Source of the DNA: an uncultured Bacteroidales bacterium
GTDB taxonomy: Bacteria > Bacteroidota > Bacteroidia > Bacteroidales > P3
Length of the DNA: 15,874 nt
Assembly (NCBI GenBank): GCA_947097635.1
Contig: CAMURW010000007.1
Coordinates: 1 to 15,874 of the forward strand
Reading direction: 5' to 3'
Shown: positions 1 to 8,196 of the stretch, piece after piece
Layout of the letters: the number at the start of each line of letters is the position of its first letter
Numbering within the stretch: the first letter of the stretch is position 1
Notes under the pieces: model-generated
Told to the model about the DNA's origin: nothing
What the model saw: the letters and a program-made list of their open reading frames with translations, nothing else
The model's database searches: none
Position numbers and translations under genes: made by a program

Positions 1-186
1 AATGTTCGACGGCGTTACAACATCATTGTCCACAATGGTGAGGCTTCCTATGCCGCTGCGGCACAACATCTCGGCAGCATAGCCTCCCACACCGCCCAGA
101 CCTACAACCAGCACGTGTGTCTGTCGCAGTTTCTGAGTAGCCTCAGCTCCCAGAAGCATTTCCGTTCGCGAATAGAAATCTTCCAC
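1..186 (-). CDS. tcdA: tRNA threonylcarbamoyladenosine dehydratase TcdA (5' part only)
   Basis: Only the first 62 codons are present; the gene runs off the left edge. The visible start resembles the ThiF/MoeB/HesA (E1-like) family, TcdA branch. It has a short lead-in with SRTEMLLG, then an ATP-binding glycine loop VVGLGGVGGYAAE (residues 27-39), then the acidic strand IVDNDVV and the TPSNI segment that normally continues to NRQ. TcdA uses ATP to cyclise t6A at tRNA position 37 in the cytoplasm. The start is GTG at 186, nine bases after the stop of the upstream GH2 gene and preceded by AGGCAGGGA, a good ribosome site. The two genes are therefore probably co-transcribed, although they have no obvious functional link. 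Another E1-like enzyme (MoeB, ThiF) cannot be fully excluded without the C-terminal part. Confidence 0.85.
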   Translation of the reverse strand, partial: MEDFYSRTEMLLGAEATQKLRQTHVLVVGLGGVGGYAAEMLCRSGIGSLTIVDNDVVTPSNI

Positions 187-195
187 TCCCTGCCT

Positions 196-3100
196 TTACT
201 TTATCGCCTCGTTAAGCATCACCTCGTCTATCATTATCCAGGGCTTGAGCCCTTTGGCTTTGTGCCACACGGGTATTTTGCCAAGGTTGGTGGCAAGCAC
301 TTTCACGAAGTGCACATCCTTACATCCCACGTTCACGTGTAGAGTCACCTTCTGAGGATTATTCATGGCCTCGTCGGCGGGATCGTAGGTAATCTTAGCT
401 GCTATTGGTGTGCCGAAGTCCGTGCCGTCGCTGCTCACACTGACGTAGACGTGGGTAGGAGCAAAAGCCCACGCGTCTGGGATATGTGCAAAATGCATCT
501 CCACATCCTGCAACTCGATGCTCTTGCTGAGATCAAACACCACTTCCATGTCGTTGCCACTGAATCCCAACCAACCGTTACCAAGGTCGTTAAGGTCGCC
601 AGTCATGGCATCAAACAGCAGGGTGGCCTGATCGTAGTTGTAGGGCGTGTTGGCATCATGGGTGAAGGTGGCCTTGGTGATATAGTCGAAGTTGTAACGT
701 GCCGTGGCTGTGAACGACGGCGTAGCACCCTTTTTGAAAACACGGGCCTTGACGACGGTGGAGCCGTTAATGATGAAGGGCTTCTTGTAGATGGGCGACT
801 CCATTGTGGGGGTGGTTCCATCCAGCGTATAATGGATGGCCGCTTGCGACGTAGCGCTGCTGAGGGTGATCTGCATCGATCCATCGAACCGCTCGCGGTT
901 TTTGGCAATAACGGGCATGGGCAACACGCTGCTCTTCACTTCTGGGTACAGCACACGGCGGAAATCCTGTTCGGCGTAGTCATAGGTGTCGTAGCCTCGC
1001 AGGTGTATACAAAAATGATAATTCTTGTTTGCGATCAACATATCGTCACAGACAGGGATGCCAGCGGTGGCACTGCCTATGGCCGCCTGGCGGTAGTCCA
1101 CATTGAGTGTATAATTCTTCTGCCGTTTGAGGTCGGCGGCATCGCTGATACCAGCAAGTTGCTTGTCACTGTAAGGATAGATGCTGAAATTAAAGTTGGT
1201 GTCGAGCATGTCTATGAAGAGGCCTGTGGAGCCTTTGGTCAGCGACAGCCAGTATATGCCTGCGCGGTTGCCAGCCTCCTGGGGGCGGTCGTATACGAAG
1301 AACATATCGTCAATGGGACGGTGGTAAGTTCCCATCATCACGCCTTGGCGGCGGTCGGCATAGCTTTCCTCCTCCAGTCCCATCCAGTTGACAGTGTCGT
1401 ATGCCGCCACGCGAAATTGCATACCCACCTTGGAGAGCGTTTTCACATGCTCACTTGCCACCACTTCGTTGTCTATCAGCACATCGCCGCTGTACAGTAC
1501 CACCACACTCTGCTTGATATCGAATAGCAGATTGTCGTTGGCATCCAGATAGCGCAGCATCGCGTCGATGCACACGGTAGACTCGTCCAGTTGCCGGTAG
1601 TTGGTTGACACCACTTCTTTCCTTAGCAGCTCTGAGTTTAAGTGCTGCCACTGGCGGCTGCCGTTGCGATCCATAAGGTCGTTATCGGTGGCGGCACGCC
1701 AGAAGTTGAGACGCGGGGTGTCCACTATCAAGTCTACATCTTTATATTTATAGCTCACGATGGCGGCCATGTCCAGATTATATACCAGTGCAACGTTGGG
1801 ATTGCTGATGTGAATTTCGTGTTTCTGTCCATCCGTGCCTGTCTCTTCCACTACTAGTGATGTCCTAGCATAATCTGGCTGGGGTTCCCGTGCCACTTCG
1901 TGCTTCGGCAGCGGGTATTCTACCACTGCCAGTTGTGTCCCGCGCTTGATTCCAGCATTCTCCAGGCGCTGCCGCACAGTGAAACGAATGAAGAGCTCCT
2001 CTCCGGCGTAAAGTGTCAGTCTGGGGACCTTGAGTTTGAAATTCTTAGTCTCTCCAGGGGCCAGATCCACCTCCACCTCTCCGCTGATGATGCGCGGCTT
2101 GAGGTTGGAATAGATGGTGTATTCTAGTATGTAGTCGTGTAGTGTGAGGAAGTCCAGATAATTAGTGACGGCAAACTCGCCGTGATCCTGTGCCATGCGC
2201 ACCAATTGCACCTCAAAAGGACGATAGATGTTGCGCAACTCGGTAAGGTATGGCATCGCCGTACCATCGGTGCGCAGCAAACCCGCCACGTTGATATCCT
2301 TACACGTGTTTTGGTCGTAATAGGTTACAGGGTTCCAGCTGCCGAAGAAACCACCCTGCAAGGCGATGTTGCCGCGTACAGTCTTCCACACAGGTTCCAT
2401 TCCGCCCAAGTTGTTGCCTTGTGCACTGCCATAGCTGATGAGCAACAGCGGCCGTGTGTGATGCTTGGCCACGAAGGCCTTAAGGTCGTCCACTGTACTG
2501 TTCGTGGCACAGATAATGTCAGTGTTGTCGGAATACTGTGCGCCAGCATACACCACGGGTCGTGCCATATCCTTTTGACGCAGAGTCCGGTAGGCGGCTT
2601 CCATGTTCACACCGTTGTCTTGTCCTCCGCCCAAGCTCCAGGCGATGATGCTGGTGTGATTCTTCAGTTGCTCATACATATTCTCCATGCGCCACACGAA
2701 CTGGCTCTCGTAGTTGGCATCGGTGGCAATGGCGCTGCTCTTCTGTGAGAAAGGTGCGAGGTTTGCGTCACAAAGAACGTAGATGCCATATTCGTCGCAC
2801 AGTTCATAGAAATATTCGTCAGCGGGGGAATAGATAGTGGTATGAACTGCATTGATGTTGTTCTGCTTCATTGTAAGCAGGTCTTGCCGTATGCGCTCAC
2901 GCGACAGCATGCCGCCGGCCACGGCTTTGTTGTAGTTGCTGTAATTGACACCTCTCAGCTTCACAGGGCTGCCATTTACGAGCAGCAGGCCGTCCTTCAC
3001 TTCTGCGGTACGGAAGCCGAAGCGTGATCCTACCACTTCCAGTGCCTCCATATCCTCGTTCCTGAGTCTGATGACACAGGAATAGAGGCTCGGAGATTCT

Positions 3101-4050
3101 GCTGTCCAGGGCTGGGGTGTCATAAAGTCTTGCTGCAACGTGAGGGTGAGGCGGTTTTTCTTGTCAAAGACGGCCCATTTGCCCATCTTATCGTACAACT
3201 TGCCCTGGGGTGTCCACAGTTCCACCTCCACGTAATACTGCCCCTTGCGGCCTACGTTGGCTACGTCGATATTGATTTGCAGATTGGCGGCCTTGCGGTG
3301 GGCATTGTAGTCGGCGCGGATGTTATAATCGGTCACGCACACGCGGTTTTTCAGTATCATCTGCACGTCGCCGTTTATGCCATTGAGCTTCCTGTCGCCG
3401 TTCATTTCCATCAGCTGATTGATTGCGGACGAGAACACTTGTATGGCGATGGTATTATCGCGTCCCGGTGCCACAAATTCAGTGACATTGAACTCGCTAT
3501 ACATGCGGCTATCCTGACTGTAGCCCACATACTTGCCGTTGACATATAGGCAATAGGAGCCATTGACACGCAGGCGCAAGAACTGCTGGTAGTTGCCCCA
3601 GTTGCGAGATGCCTTGAAAGTGCGCAAGTAAGTACCCACGCAGTTGCCTTGCAGCGGCAGTTTGTCGGGGTTGTCTATTACGTTGCTTCTCACCACTTTG
3701 CCACTGCTCATCCATCTTTGCGAGGGTTCCTGTACCGTGCGCCATCCGTCAGCCGAGAACTCCTTGGTGGTAACGTCAGGAGCACCGTTCACATTGTTTT
3801 GCACATCCAACTGCCAATCGCCATTGAGGTTCACACAATAACTCGACTGGCTATATGCCCATTTCTCTATGCCGTTCTCGTTGCTGTAGGGGATAACGTT
3901 AGCATGGGGATACACGGCACCTTGTGACGTAACCTCGACATCCTGCCATATTGGCAACGCAGTCTCGTTGCTTGTTTTTTTGTGGCGCTGTGCCATGGCG
4001 CTGCTCAGCGACACCAGCAGGACGAGAAGGATGGCAAAGTCTTTCTTCAT
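196..4050 (-). CDS. Secreted GH2 (LacZ-like) protein with destroyed active site, plus C-terminal binding domains
   Basis: This is a 1284-residue protein with a type I signal peptide (1-20, cut after SAMA). Its layout matches large GH2 beta-galactosidases: sugar-binding jelly roll (about 70-235, with GYSQDSRMYSEF at 176-187), Ig-like domain (about 236-348), TIM barrel (about 355-625), a second Ig-like domain (about 630-730), and a beta-galactosidase small-chain domain (about 750-1020, with RAATDND at 785-791). A chitobiase-type C-terminal domain (IHYTLDGTTPT, 1072-1082) and a discoidin/CBM-like end (about 1125-1280) follow. The catalytic residues are gone. LacZ SLGNES is SLGGGQ here (472-477), so acid/base E461 is G476. 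LacZ EYAHAMGNS is SYGSAQGNN (539-547), so nucleophile E537 is S539. ANIETHG, RHEHHP and SHYP are also replaced. The fold is supported, but hydrolysis by the normal mechanism is not. It is more likely a glycan-binding or structural pseudoenzyme. The gene lies 58 bp downstream of the barrel-protein gene and 9 bp before tcdA. Confidence 0.93.
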   Translation of the reverse strand: MKKDFAILLVLLVSLSSAMAQRHKKTSNETALPIWQDVEVTSQGAVYPHANVIPYSNENGIEKWAYSQSSYCVNLNGDWQLDVQNNVNGAPDVTTKEFSADGWRTVQEPSQRWMSSGKVVRSNVIDNPDKLPLQGNCVGTYLRTFKASRNWGNYQQFLRLRVNGSYCLYVNGKYVGYSQDSRMYSEFNVTEFVAPGRDNTIAIQVFSSAINQLMEMNGDRKLNGINGDVQMILKNRVCVTDYNIRADYNAHRKAANLQINIDVANVGRKGQYYVEVELWTPQGKLYDKMGKWAVFDKKNRLTLTLQQDFMTPQPWTAESPSLYSCVIRLRNEDMEALEVVGSRFGFRTAEVKDGLLLVNGSPVKLRGVNYSNYNKAVAGGMLSRERIRQDLLTMKQNNINAVHTTIYSPADEYFYELCDEYGIYVLCDANLAPFSQKSSAIATDANYESQFVWRMENMYEQLKNHTSIIAWSLGGGQDNGVNMEAAYRTLRQKDMARPVVYAGAQYSDNTDIICATNSTVDDLKAFVAKHHTRPLLLISYGSAQGNNLGGMEPVWKTVRGNIALQGGFFGSWNPVTYYDQNTCKDINVAGLLRTDGTAMPYLTELRNIYRPFEVQLVRMAQDHGEFAVTNYLDFLTLHDYILEYTIYSNLKPRIISGEVEVDLAPGETKNFKLKVPRLTLYAGEELFIRFTVRQRLENAGIKRGTQLAVVEYPLPKHEVAREPQPDYARTSLVVEETGTDGQKHEIHISNPNVALVYNLDMAAIVSYKYKDVDLIVDTPRLNFWRAATDNDLMDRNGSRQWQHLNSELLRKEVVSTNYRQLDESTVCIDAMLRYLDANDNLLFDIKQSVVVLYSGDVLIDNEVVASEHVKTLSKVGMQFRVAAYDTVNWMGLEEESYADRRQGVMMGTYHRPIDDMFFVYDRPQEAGNRAGIYWLSLTKGSTGLFIDMLDTNFNFSIYPYSDKQLAGISDAADLKRQKNYTLNVDYRQAAIGSATAGIPVCDDMLIANKNYHFCIHLRGYDTYDYAEQDFRRVLYPEVKSSVLPMPVIAKNRERFDGSMQITLSSATSQAAIHYTLDGTTPTMESPIYKKPFIINGSTVVKARVFKKGATPSFTATARYNFDYITKATFTHDANTPYNYDQATLLFDAMTGDLNDLGNGWLGFSGNDMEVVFDLSKSIELQDVEMHFAHIPDAWAFAPTHVYVSVSSDGTDFGTPIAAKITYDPADEAMNNPQKVTLHVNVGCKDVHFVKVLATNLGKIPVWHKAKGLKPWIMIDEVMLNEAIK

Positions 4051-4108
4051 ATAAAAATAAAAAATATGTGGCTGACGGATAAAAAACTATATTGTTATGG
4101 CTTAATTA

Positions 4109-4861
4109 TCAAAAGCAGAAGCCTATGCCTGCTTTTATGCAATGGTAATTTTCCGGCATATTCTGTGCGGCACGGTTCAGATCTTCGTCGGGTATCTGCA
4201 CACCCGTCTCGGGATTCAAGGAATAATGCCAGAAACTGGGATTCATGTTGGCGGCACTGCGTTCCACTTCCCTTAAGTGGATAAGCTGATATCCTACATA
4301 TACGTTGATGCCGAAACGTGGATTTATGGCTATGCGTGCTCCCACTTCAGTTCCAAAGGCTACGCCGCCTTTGTTGATTTTTATCCAGTTGTTGCCGCTG
4401 TTCACCGTATGGAGAGGTATGCTCCATCCTAATTGTCCTGCGATATAAGGGGTAACGCGGTTGCGCAAGAAATGACAGCGATAATCCAGGAAAACAGGAA
4501 TTTGCGAGAAGGAGCCTGTTTGGTCGTTGAGGTACGAAAATCCCAGTCCCAACGCGCTGGTGTGACGCCATTGAAATCCAGCAATGGCAGTGAGGCCCAT
4601 CAAGGAAAACTTGTCCTTCACGGCTAGGTTGCTCATCTCTGCATTGTCGTTAAAGTTGGTGAAATAGCAGAAGTCCACAATACCATAGAAGCCGTAGTAT
4701 TTGAATTCCACGTGAGGCGGCTGTTCCGTTAATGTGGCGGATGCCAGCGTGATGTGGAAACCGTTACGTGGCGGTGCTGCCTGCGTACGGATGCCGTCGT
4801 TGGAGGCATACATTGCCGTCATGCCCAGCACCGCTGCTGCAAATAACAGAAAGTTCTTCAT
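4109..4861 (-). CDS. Outer-membrane beta-barrel (porin-like) protein
   Basis: This 250-residue protein starts with a clear signal peptide (MKNFLLFAAAVLGMTAMYA, cut near residue 19). An in-frame ATG 30 codons upstream is rejected because it would bury this signal and read through the terminator-like hairpin. The mature part is a series of amphipathic strands with alternating polar and aromatic residues (FKYYGFYGIVDFCYF, GLGFSYL, VTPYIAGQLGWSI, GINVYVGYQLIHL) and ends in GIGFCF, a terminal aromatic as in outer-membrane barrels. This fits the small Bacteroidetes outer-membrane beta-barrel families (OmpW/opacity-like size). No substrate can be inferred. The GH2 gene follows after 58 bp on the same strand, so the two may be co-transcribed and act together at the cell surface. 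There is no SusC/SusD pair, so this is not a classical polysaccharide utilisation locus. Confidence 0.8.
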   Translation of the reverse strand: MKNFLLFAAAVLGMTAMYASNDGIRTQAAPPRNGFHITLASATLTEQPPHVEFKYYGFYGIVDFCYFTNFNDNAEMSNLAVKDKFSLMGLTAIAGFQWRHTSALGLGFSYLNDQTGSFSQIPVFLDYRCHFLRNRVTPYIAGQLGWSIPLHTVNSGNNWIKINKGGVAFGTEVGARIAINPRFGINVYVGYQLIHLREVERSAANMNPSFWHYSLNPETGVQIPDEDLNRAAQNMPENYHCIKAGIGFCF

Positions 4862-4920
4862 AGTAATAGTAATAGAATATAAGGATAGATATTTATTGCA
4901 TGGCGTGAGCATCGCACAAA

Positions 4921-4956
4921 GAGCCGTGCGTCGGCGTTGCATGCCCCACACGGCTC
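4921..4956 (-). terminator. Hairpin after the CoA-transferase gene, possible terminator
   Basis: GAGCCGTG at 4921-4928 pairs perfectly with CACGGCTC at 4949-4956 across a 20-nt loop. Read on the minus strand, the stem is followed by TTTGTG, which is only a weak U-tract. It lies about 30 bp past the stop of the CoA-transferase subunit gene and before the barrel-protein gene, the expected place to end the kamD-kamE-atoA transcript. Confidence 0.45.
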
Positions 4957-4988
4957 ATAGTACGCGACTCATTACAGGACATGGTGCA

Positions 4989-5645
4989 TTAAACCATGCT
5001 CTTGAGGTCCGAGCTGACAATCAGCATAGCCTCCGTGGCTGCCTGCACCTGATCCACCGTGAACTCGGGGTTTATCTCCACGAGTTCTATGCCCTTGGGT
5101 GTGATAGTCATCACGCCCATCTCGGTGATAATCATGTTCACCTGACCTTTGGCGGTGAGGGGCAAGGTGCATTTCTTCAGAATCTTGGGACTGCCCTTAG
5201 CAGTGTGTTCCATAGTGAGAATCACGCGCTTGGCACCTACCAGCAGATCCATGGCGCCACCCATGCCAGGGGTCTTCTTGCCAGGTATCATCCAGTTGGC
5301 AAGGTCGCCGTTCTCATCCACCTGCATAGCACCCAGCACGCTTACGTCCACATGTCCGCCACGGATGATGCCGAAGGAGAAAGCGCTGTCGAAAGTACTG
5401 GCACCAGGCTCGTGAGTGACAAAGCCGCCGCCAGCATTGATGAACCAAGGATCTTCTTTTCCCTCTTCGGGGGTGGGACCCATGCCTATCATGCCATTCT
5501 CGCTTTGCAGTATCACCTGCACGCCTTCGGGAAGGTAGTTAGGGATTAGGGTAGGCAAACCAATACCCAGGTTTACGACGTCACCATCGTGCATTTCTTT
5601 AGCAGCACGACGGGCGATGAAGGGTTTAATTTCGCTTTTTTCCAT
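4989..5645 (-). CDS. atoA: Acetoacetate/butyrate-type CoA-transferase, beta subunit
   Basis: The 218-residue length is normal for the beta subunit (AtoA/CtfB/ScoB) of family I CoA-transferases. Signature stretches are DGDVVNLGIGLPT (20-32), the catalytic-glutamate motif SENG with E49, GMGP (54-57), WFINAGGG (67-74), a glycine-rich GMGGAMDLLVGAKR (127-140) and a C-terminal ITEMGVMTITPKG block. The enzyme moves CoA between acyl groups, for example from acetoacetyl-CoA to acetate or butyryl-CoA, in the cytoplasm. Placement right after kamDE points to the last steps of lysine fermentation, where acetoacetate is activated. These enzymes need an alpha subunit, usually encoded by the adjacent gene (atoD/ctfA). 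It is not in this window, so it must be elsewhere or the protein is an orphan. An 85-bp gap with a hairpin separates the gene from kamE. Confidence 0.9.
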   Translation of the reverse strand: MEKSEIKPFIARRAAKEMHDGDVVNLGIGLPTLIPNYLPEGVQVILQSENGMIGMGPTPEEGKEDPWFINAGGGFVTHEPGASTFDSAFSFGIIRGGHVDVSVLGAMQVDENGDLANWMIPGKKTPGMGGAMDLLVGAKRVILTMEHTAKGSPKILKKCTLPLTAKGQVNMIITEMGVMTITPKGIELVEINPEFTVDQVQAATEAMLIVSSDLKSMV

Positions 5646-5692
5646 GATATGAAAAATGTTTATTAGTTTATATGTTACAAAATCTCATGGTG

Positions 5693-5722
5693 CTCATAAG
5701 GTTTTACCCTAACCCTTATGAG
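5693..5722 (-). promoter_or_regulatory. Inverted repeat in the kamE-atoA gap
   Basis: CTCATAAGG (5693-5701) and CCTTATGAG (5714-5722) form a perfect 9-bp stem with a 12-nt loop, just after the kamE stop. On the minus strand the 3' side reads CACCATGAGATTTTGT, which has no continuous U-tract. It could be an attenuator, an RNA processing or stability site, or a weak terminator that lowers atoA expression relative to kamDE. The function is inferred only from position and symmetry. Confidence 0.5.
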
Positions 5723-5730
5723 TTCAGGCA

Positions 5731-6519
5731 TTACTTCATGCCGCGTTTCACCATCTCTTCGGCGACAAAGGAAGCGACATCGTCGGCATAGGTGCCAGTG
5801 CCAAAGCCGGCATCAAAGCCAAGCTCCTTGGCCAGTTCGTGGCTGATACGGGCACCGCCACAGCAGCATATCATCTTGTCGCGCAGACCTTCGGCTTCCA
5901 TCATCTCAACGAACTCGGTCATATTCTTGATGTGGACATCCTTCTGCGTCACCGTCTGGCTCACCAGCAGTGCGTCGGCATGCAGTTCTACGGCTTTGGC
6001 GATGAACTCGTCGTTGGGGACTTGGCTGCCAAGGTTGTAGGCGTCTATCATGTCGTAGCGCTCCAGGCCATAATGACCGGCATAGCCTTTCATGTTCATG
6101 ATGGCATCGATGCCCACGGTGTGTGCGTCGGTACCGGTGCTAGCACCTACCACCACGATCTTGCGTCCTATGTGTTCGCGGATATAGTCGTCCGTCTCCT
6201 TCATGTCCATCTTGGTGGTGTCCACTTTGGGCACGTGGATGGCGGTGAAGTCTACGGTGTGCTGGCAGCTGCCATAGCAGTTGAAGAATGTGAAACCTTT
6301 GGTGAGGGCGTGGTGGTACACCACCAGGGGGTTATCCATACCCATCTTCTTCAGCAGCTGCTTGGCAGCCTCCACCGCTTCATCGCTGTCGTCTACCGGC
6401 AAGGTGAAGCTGAACTGTATCTTGCCGTCGTTCATTGTGTCCCCGTAGGGTTTTATCTTTCTGAGGTCAAGGGTTTTGTCGAAATCCTTTGCCTCCATTG
6501 AATATAGTCCTTCTGACAT
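5731..6519 (-). CDS. kamE: D-lysine/beta-lysine 5,6-aminomutase, beta subunit (B12- and PLP-binding)
   Basis: The 262-residue length matches known KamE. This subunit carries both cofactor anchors of the radical enzyme that moves the terminal amino group of beta-lysine from C6 to C5. The base-off adenosylcobalamin motif DAHTVG is at 131-136 with axial ligand H133. LVSQT (185-189) and CCCGGAR (218-224) follow as the other parts of the Rossmann-like B12 fold. K144 sits exactly where the clostridial enzyme has the lysine that forms the Schiff base with PLP. The start ATG is preceded by AGGAAGG, a clear ribosome site and unusual for this phylum. The kamD stop is only 11 bp upstream, so the two subunits are co-translated in a tight operon. 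All key residues are present, and activity is expected if B12 is available. Confidence 0.96.
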   Translation of the reverse strand: MSEGLYSMEAKDFDKTLDLRKIKPYGDTMNDGKIQFSFTLPVDDSDEAVEAAKQLLKKMGMDNPLVVYHHALTKGFTFFNCYGSCQHTVDFTAIHVPKVDTTKMDMKETDDYIREHIGRKIVVVGASTGTDAHTVGIDAIMNMKGYAGHYGLERYDMIDAYNLGSQVPNDEFIAKAVELHADALLVSQTVTQKDVHIKNMTEFVEMMEAEGLRDKMICCCGGARISHELAKELGFDAGFGTGTYADDVASFVAEEMVKRGMK

Positions 6520-6530
6520 GATGCCTTCCT

Positions 6531-8093
6531 TTATTTTTTGCCCTTCATGAGAGGGATAAATGGATTAAAATAATGTTCTTCGTCTTTCAGAGAAACGCCG
6601 TCGAGGCCTTTGCCGCCATTCTTGGGACGTTTCACGTCGGCAAAGATGCCTTTCTCCAGTGCGCTGAAGAGCCCTTCGCTTTCCATGTTCTCCAGCAGCG
6701 CTGTGGCATCGTTCAGCACCTTCTGGGAGCGTGTCTTGATGATGCCGCCGTCCTTGAACTCCACTTCTTCGCCGATGTCCCGCATGTTGTTGAAGATGTA
6801 ACTGGCATTTTCTATAGAGAGGTAGCGGTCGCTCATAAAGGGCGTGTGGATGGCCTCGGTGGGCATACCCAGCAACTGCAGGCCTTGGTGCGTCCAGTTG
6901 CCTATAATGTTGAACAGGGCATCTTGGATGTGACCGCGGAATATGTTGCCGGTCATGAATTTGGTGGGAGGCATATACTTCAACGGTGCTTTGGGGAAAA
7001 TCTCGCGCAGCATCTGTGCCTGTGCCAGTTCGTAGAGGAAGCCATTGGTGAGCATAGGGTCCATTTCGAAGGCGTGTCCCAGTCCCTGCTGCTCCTCTGG
7101 CAGTCCGGCTGCCAATGCCAGCTGTTCGTTGATGAAGTCACTTGCCAACACGGTGTGTGCCTCATCGTAGGCATCGGCGGTGGTAAGATAATTGTCCTCG
7201 CCAGTGTTGATTATTACACCTGCAAAGCCGTTGATTACGCGGCTGAAGTACTGGTCTATCAGTGTACGCTGCATATTGATGTCGCGGAACAGAATGCCGT
7301 AGAGAGCGTCGTTTAACATCACGTCCAGGCCTTCCAGAGCGCCCATTGCTGCAATTTCGGGCATGCAGAGACCGCTGCAGTAGTTGCAGAGGCGTATGTA
7401 GCGGTGCACCTCCTCGCCCACCTCGTCCAAGGCTTTGCGCATGATGCGGAAGTTTTCCTGTGTGGCGAAAGTGCCGCCGAAGCCTTCTGTTGTGGCGCCA
7501 TAGGGCACGTAGTCCAGCAGACTCTGGCCTGTGGTGCGTATCACTGCGATGATGTCGGCACCTTGGCGTGCACCCGCCTGCGCCTGCACCACATCCTCGT
7601 AGATATTGCCGGTGGCAACGATGATGTAGAGATAAGGCCTCTTGCCTTCGCCGATAGTATCGATGTAATGCTCGCGGCGTTTGCGCTTGCTGCGCACTCT
7701 CTCTATTGCAGTCTCTACGTATGGCGCTATAGCCTTGCCGGCTTTTTCCTTGCAGTGTTTCGCATAAGTGGTTATATCCAGTTTGCCCTGCTCCATTGCT
7801 TCCGCAATCTGCTGGGGGTTCATGCCAGTGTCCAAGACACAGTTGCCTAGGAAGAAGGCGGCTCCATATCCCAGCACGCCCTTGCTTTTCAGTTCATTGA
7901 CGACAACGTTGGGCAGTGGCACCTCGCCGCTGGCATCTACGCCGTCGATGCCCAGGAGGCGGCATACGGTGCGTTCCGACGCCACGGTGGTATAGTCCTT
8001 TACGAAGTCCTGTACCTGTCCTGCAATACGACGGGCCACATCGCGTGCATGCTCTACTTTGGTGAAATCTAGTCCTACTTTACTTTGTTGCAT
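6531..8093 (-). CDS. kamD: D-lysine/beta-lysine 5,6-aminomutase, alpha subunit
   Basis: This 520-residue protein matches the usual KamD length (about 515-520). The N-terminal block RTVCRLLGIDGVD (41-53) and the long conserved stretch from IRTTGQSLLDYVPYGA (185-200) through GFGGTFATQENF (204-215) are typical of the TIM-barrel subunit. That subunit binds the substrate and pairs with KamE to give the alpha2beta2 enzyme of anaerobic lysine fermentation. The start ATG at 8093 is the first gene of the operon, with an AT-rich leader and a promoter-like element at 8189-8196. The partners kamA (lysine 2,3-aminomutase), kdd, kce and kal are not in this window, unlike compact lysine clusters of Fusobacterium and Porphyromonas relatives. 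The unit here is therefore only kamD-kamE-atoA. Confidence 0.96.
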   Translation of the reverse strand: MQQSKVGLDFTKVEHARDVARRIAGQVQDFVKDYTTVASERTVCRLLGIDGVDASGEVPLPNVVVNELKSKGVLGYGAAFFLGNCVLDTGMNPQQIAEAMEQGKLDITTYAKHCKEKAGKAIAPYVETAIERVRSKRKRREHYIDTIGEGKRPYLYIIVATGNIYEDVVQAQAGARQGADIIAVIRTTGQSLLDYVPYGATTEGFGGTFATQENFRIMRKALDEVGEEVHRYIRLCNYCSGLCMPEIAAMGALEGLDVMLNDALYGILFRDINMQRTLIDQYFSRVINGFAGVIINTGEDNYLTTADAYDEAHTVLASDFINEQLALAAGLPEEQQGLGHAFEMDPMLTNGFLYELAQAQMLREIFPKAPLKYMPPTKFMTGNIFRGHIQDALFNIIGNWTHQGLQLLGMPTEAIHTPFMSDRYLSIENASYIFNNMRDIGEEVEFKDGGIIKTRSQKVLNDATALLENMESEGLFSALEKGIFADVKRPKNGGKGLDGVSLKDEEHYFNPFIPLMKGKK

Positions 8094-8188
8094 ATACTAT
8101 GTAAGTGTATTTAAATCATTAAAAGACAAAACAATAGCGTGCGCTATAACTGCAAGAAAGTGCGGAAAACGCTCCTTTATTGAGACTG

Positions 8189-8196
8189 CAAAGATA
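8189..8196 (-). promoter_or_regulatory. -7 promoter element for kamD
   Basis: On the minus strand this reads TATCTTTG, a match to the Bacteroidetes -7 consensus TAnnTTTG, followed by CA as a likely start region. It lies about 95 bp before the kamD ATG in an AT-rich stretch. No clear -33 TTTG box is visible at the proper spacing, so confidence is moderate. Confidence 0.55.

Noticed and set aside
451..1527. 358-codon open frame on the plus strand
   Set aside because: It is fully antisense to the well-supported GH2 gene and its product has no recognisable family; it is a by-product of GC-biased codon use on the other strand.
196..4050. GH2 gene as a frameshifted pseudogene
   Set aside because: The frame is continuous from signal peptide to the end of the C-terminal domain, and the conserved framework motifs stay in register; only active-site positions are changed.
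4862..4951. N-terminal extension of the barrel protein by 30 codons
   Set aside because: It would place a charged stretch before a clear signal peptide and would cross the terminator-like stem.
5839..6501. 220-codon plus-strand frame opposite kamE
   Set aside because: The minus strand encodes an unambiguous KamE with cofactor motifs; no ribosome site or family for the plus frame.
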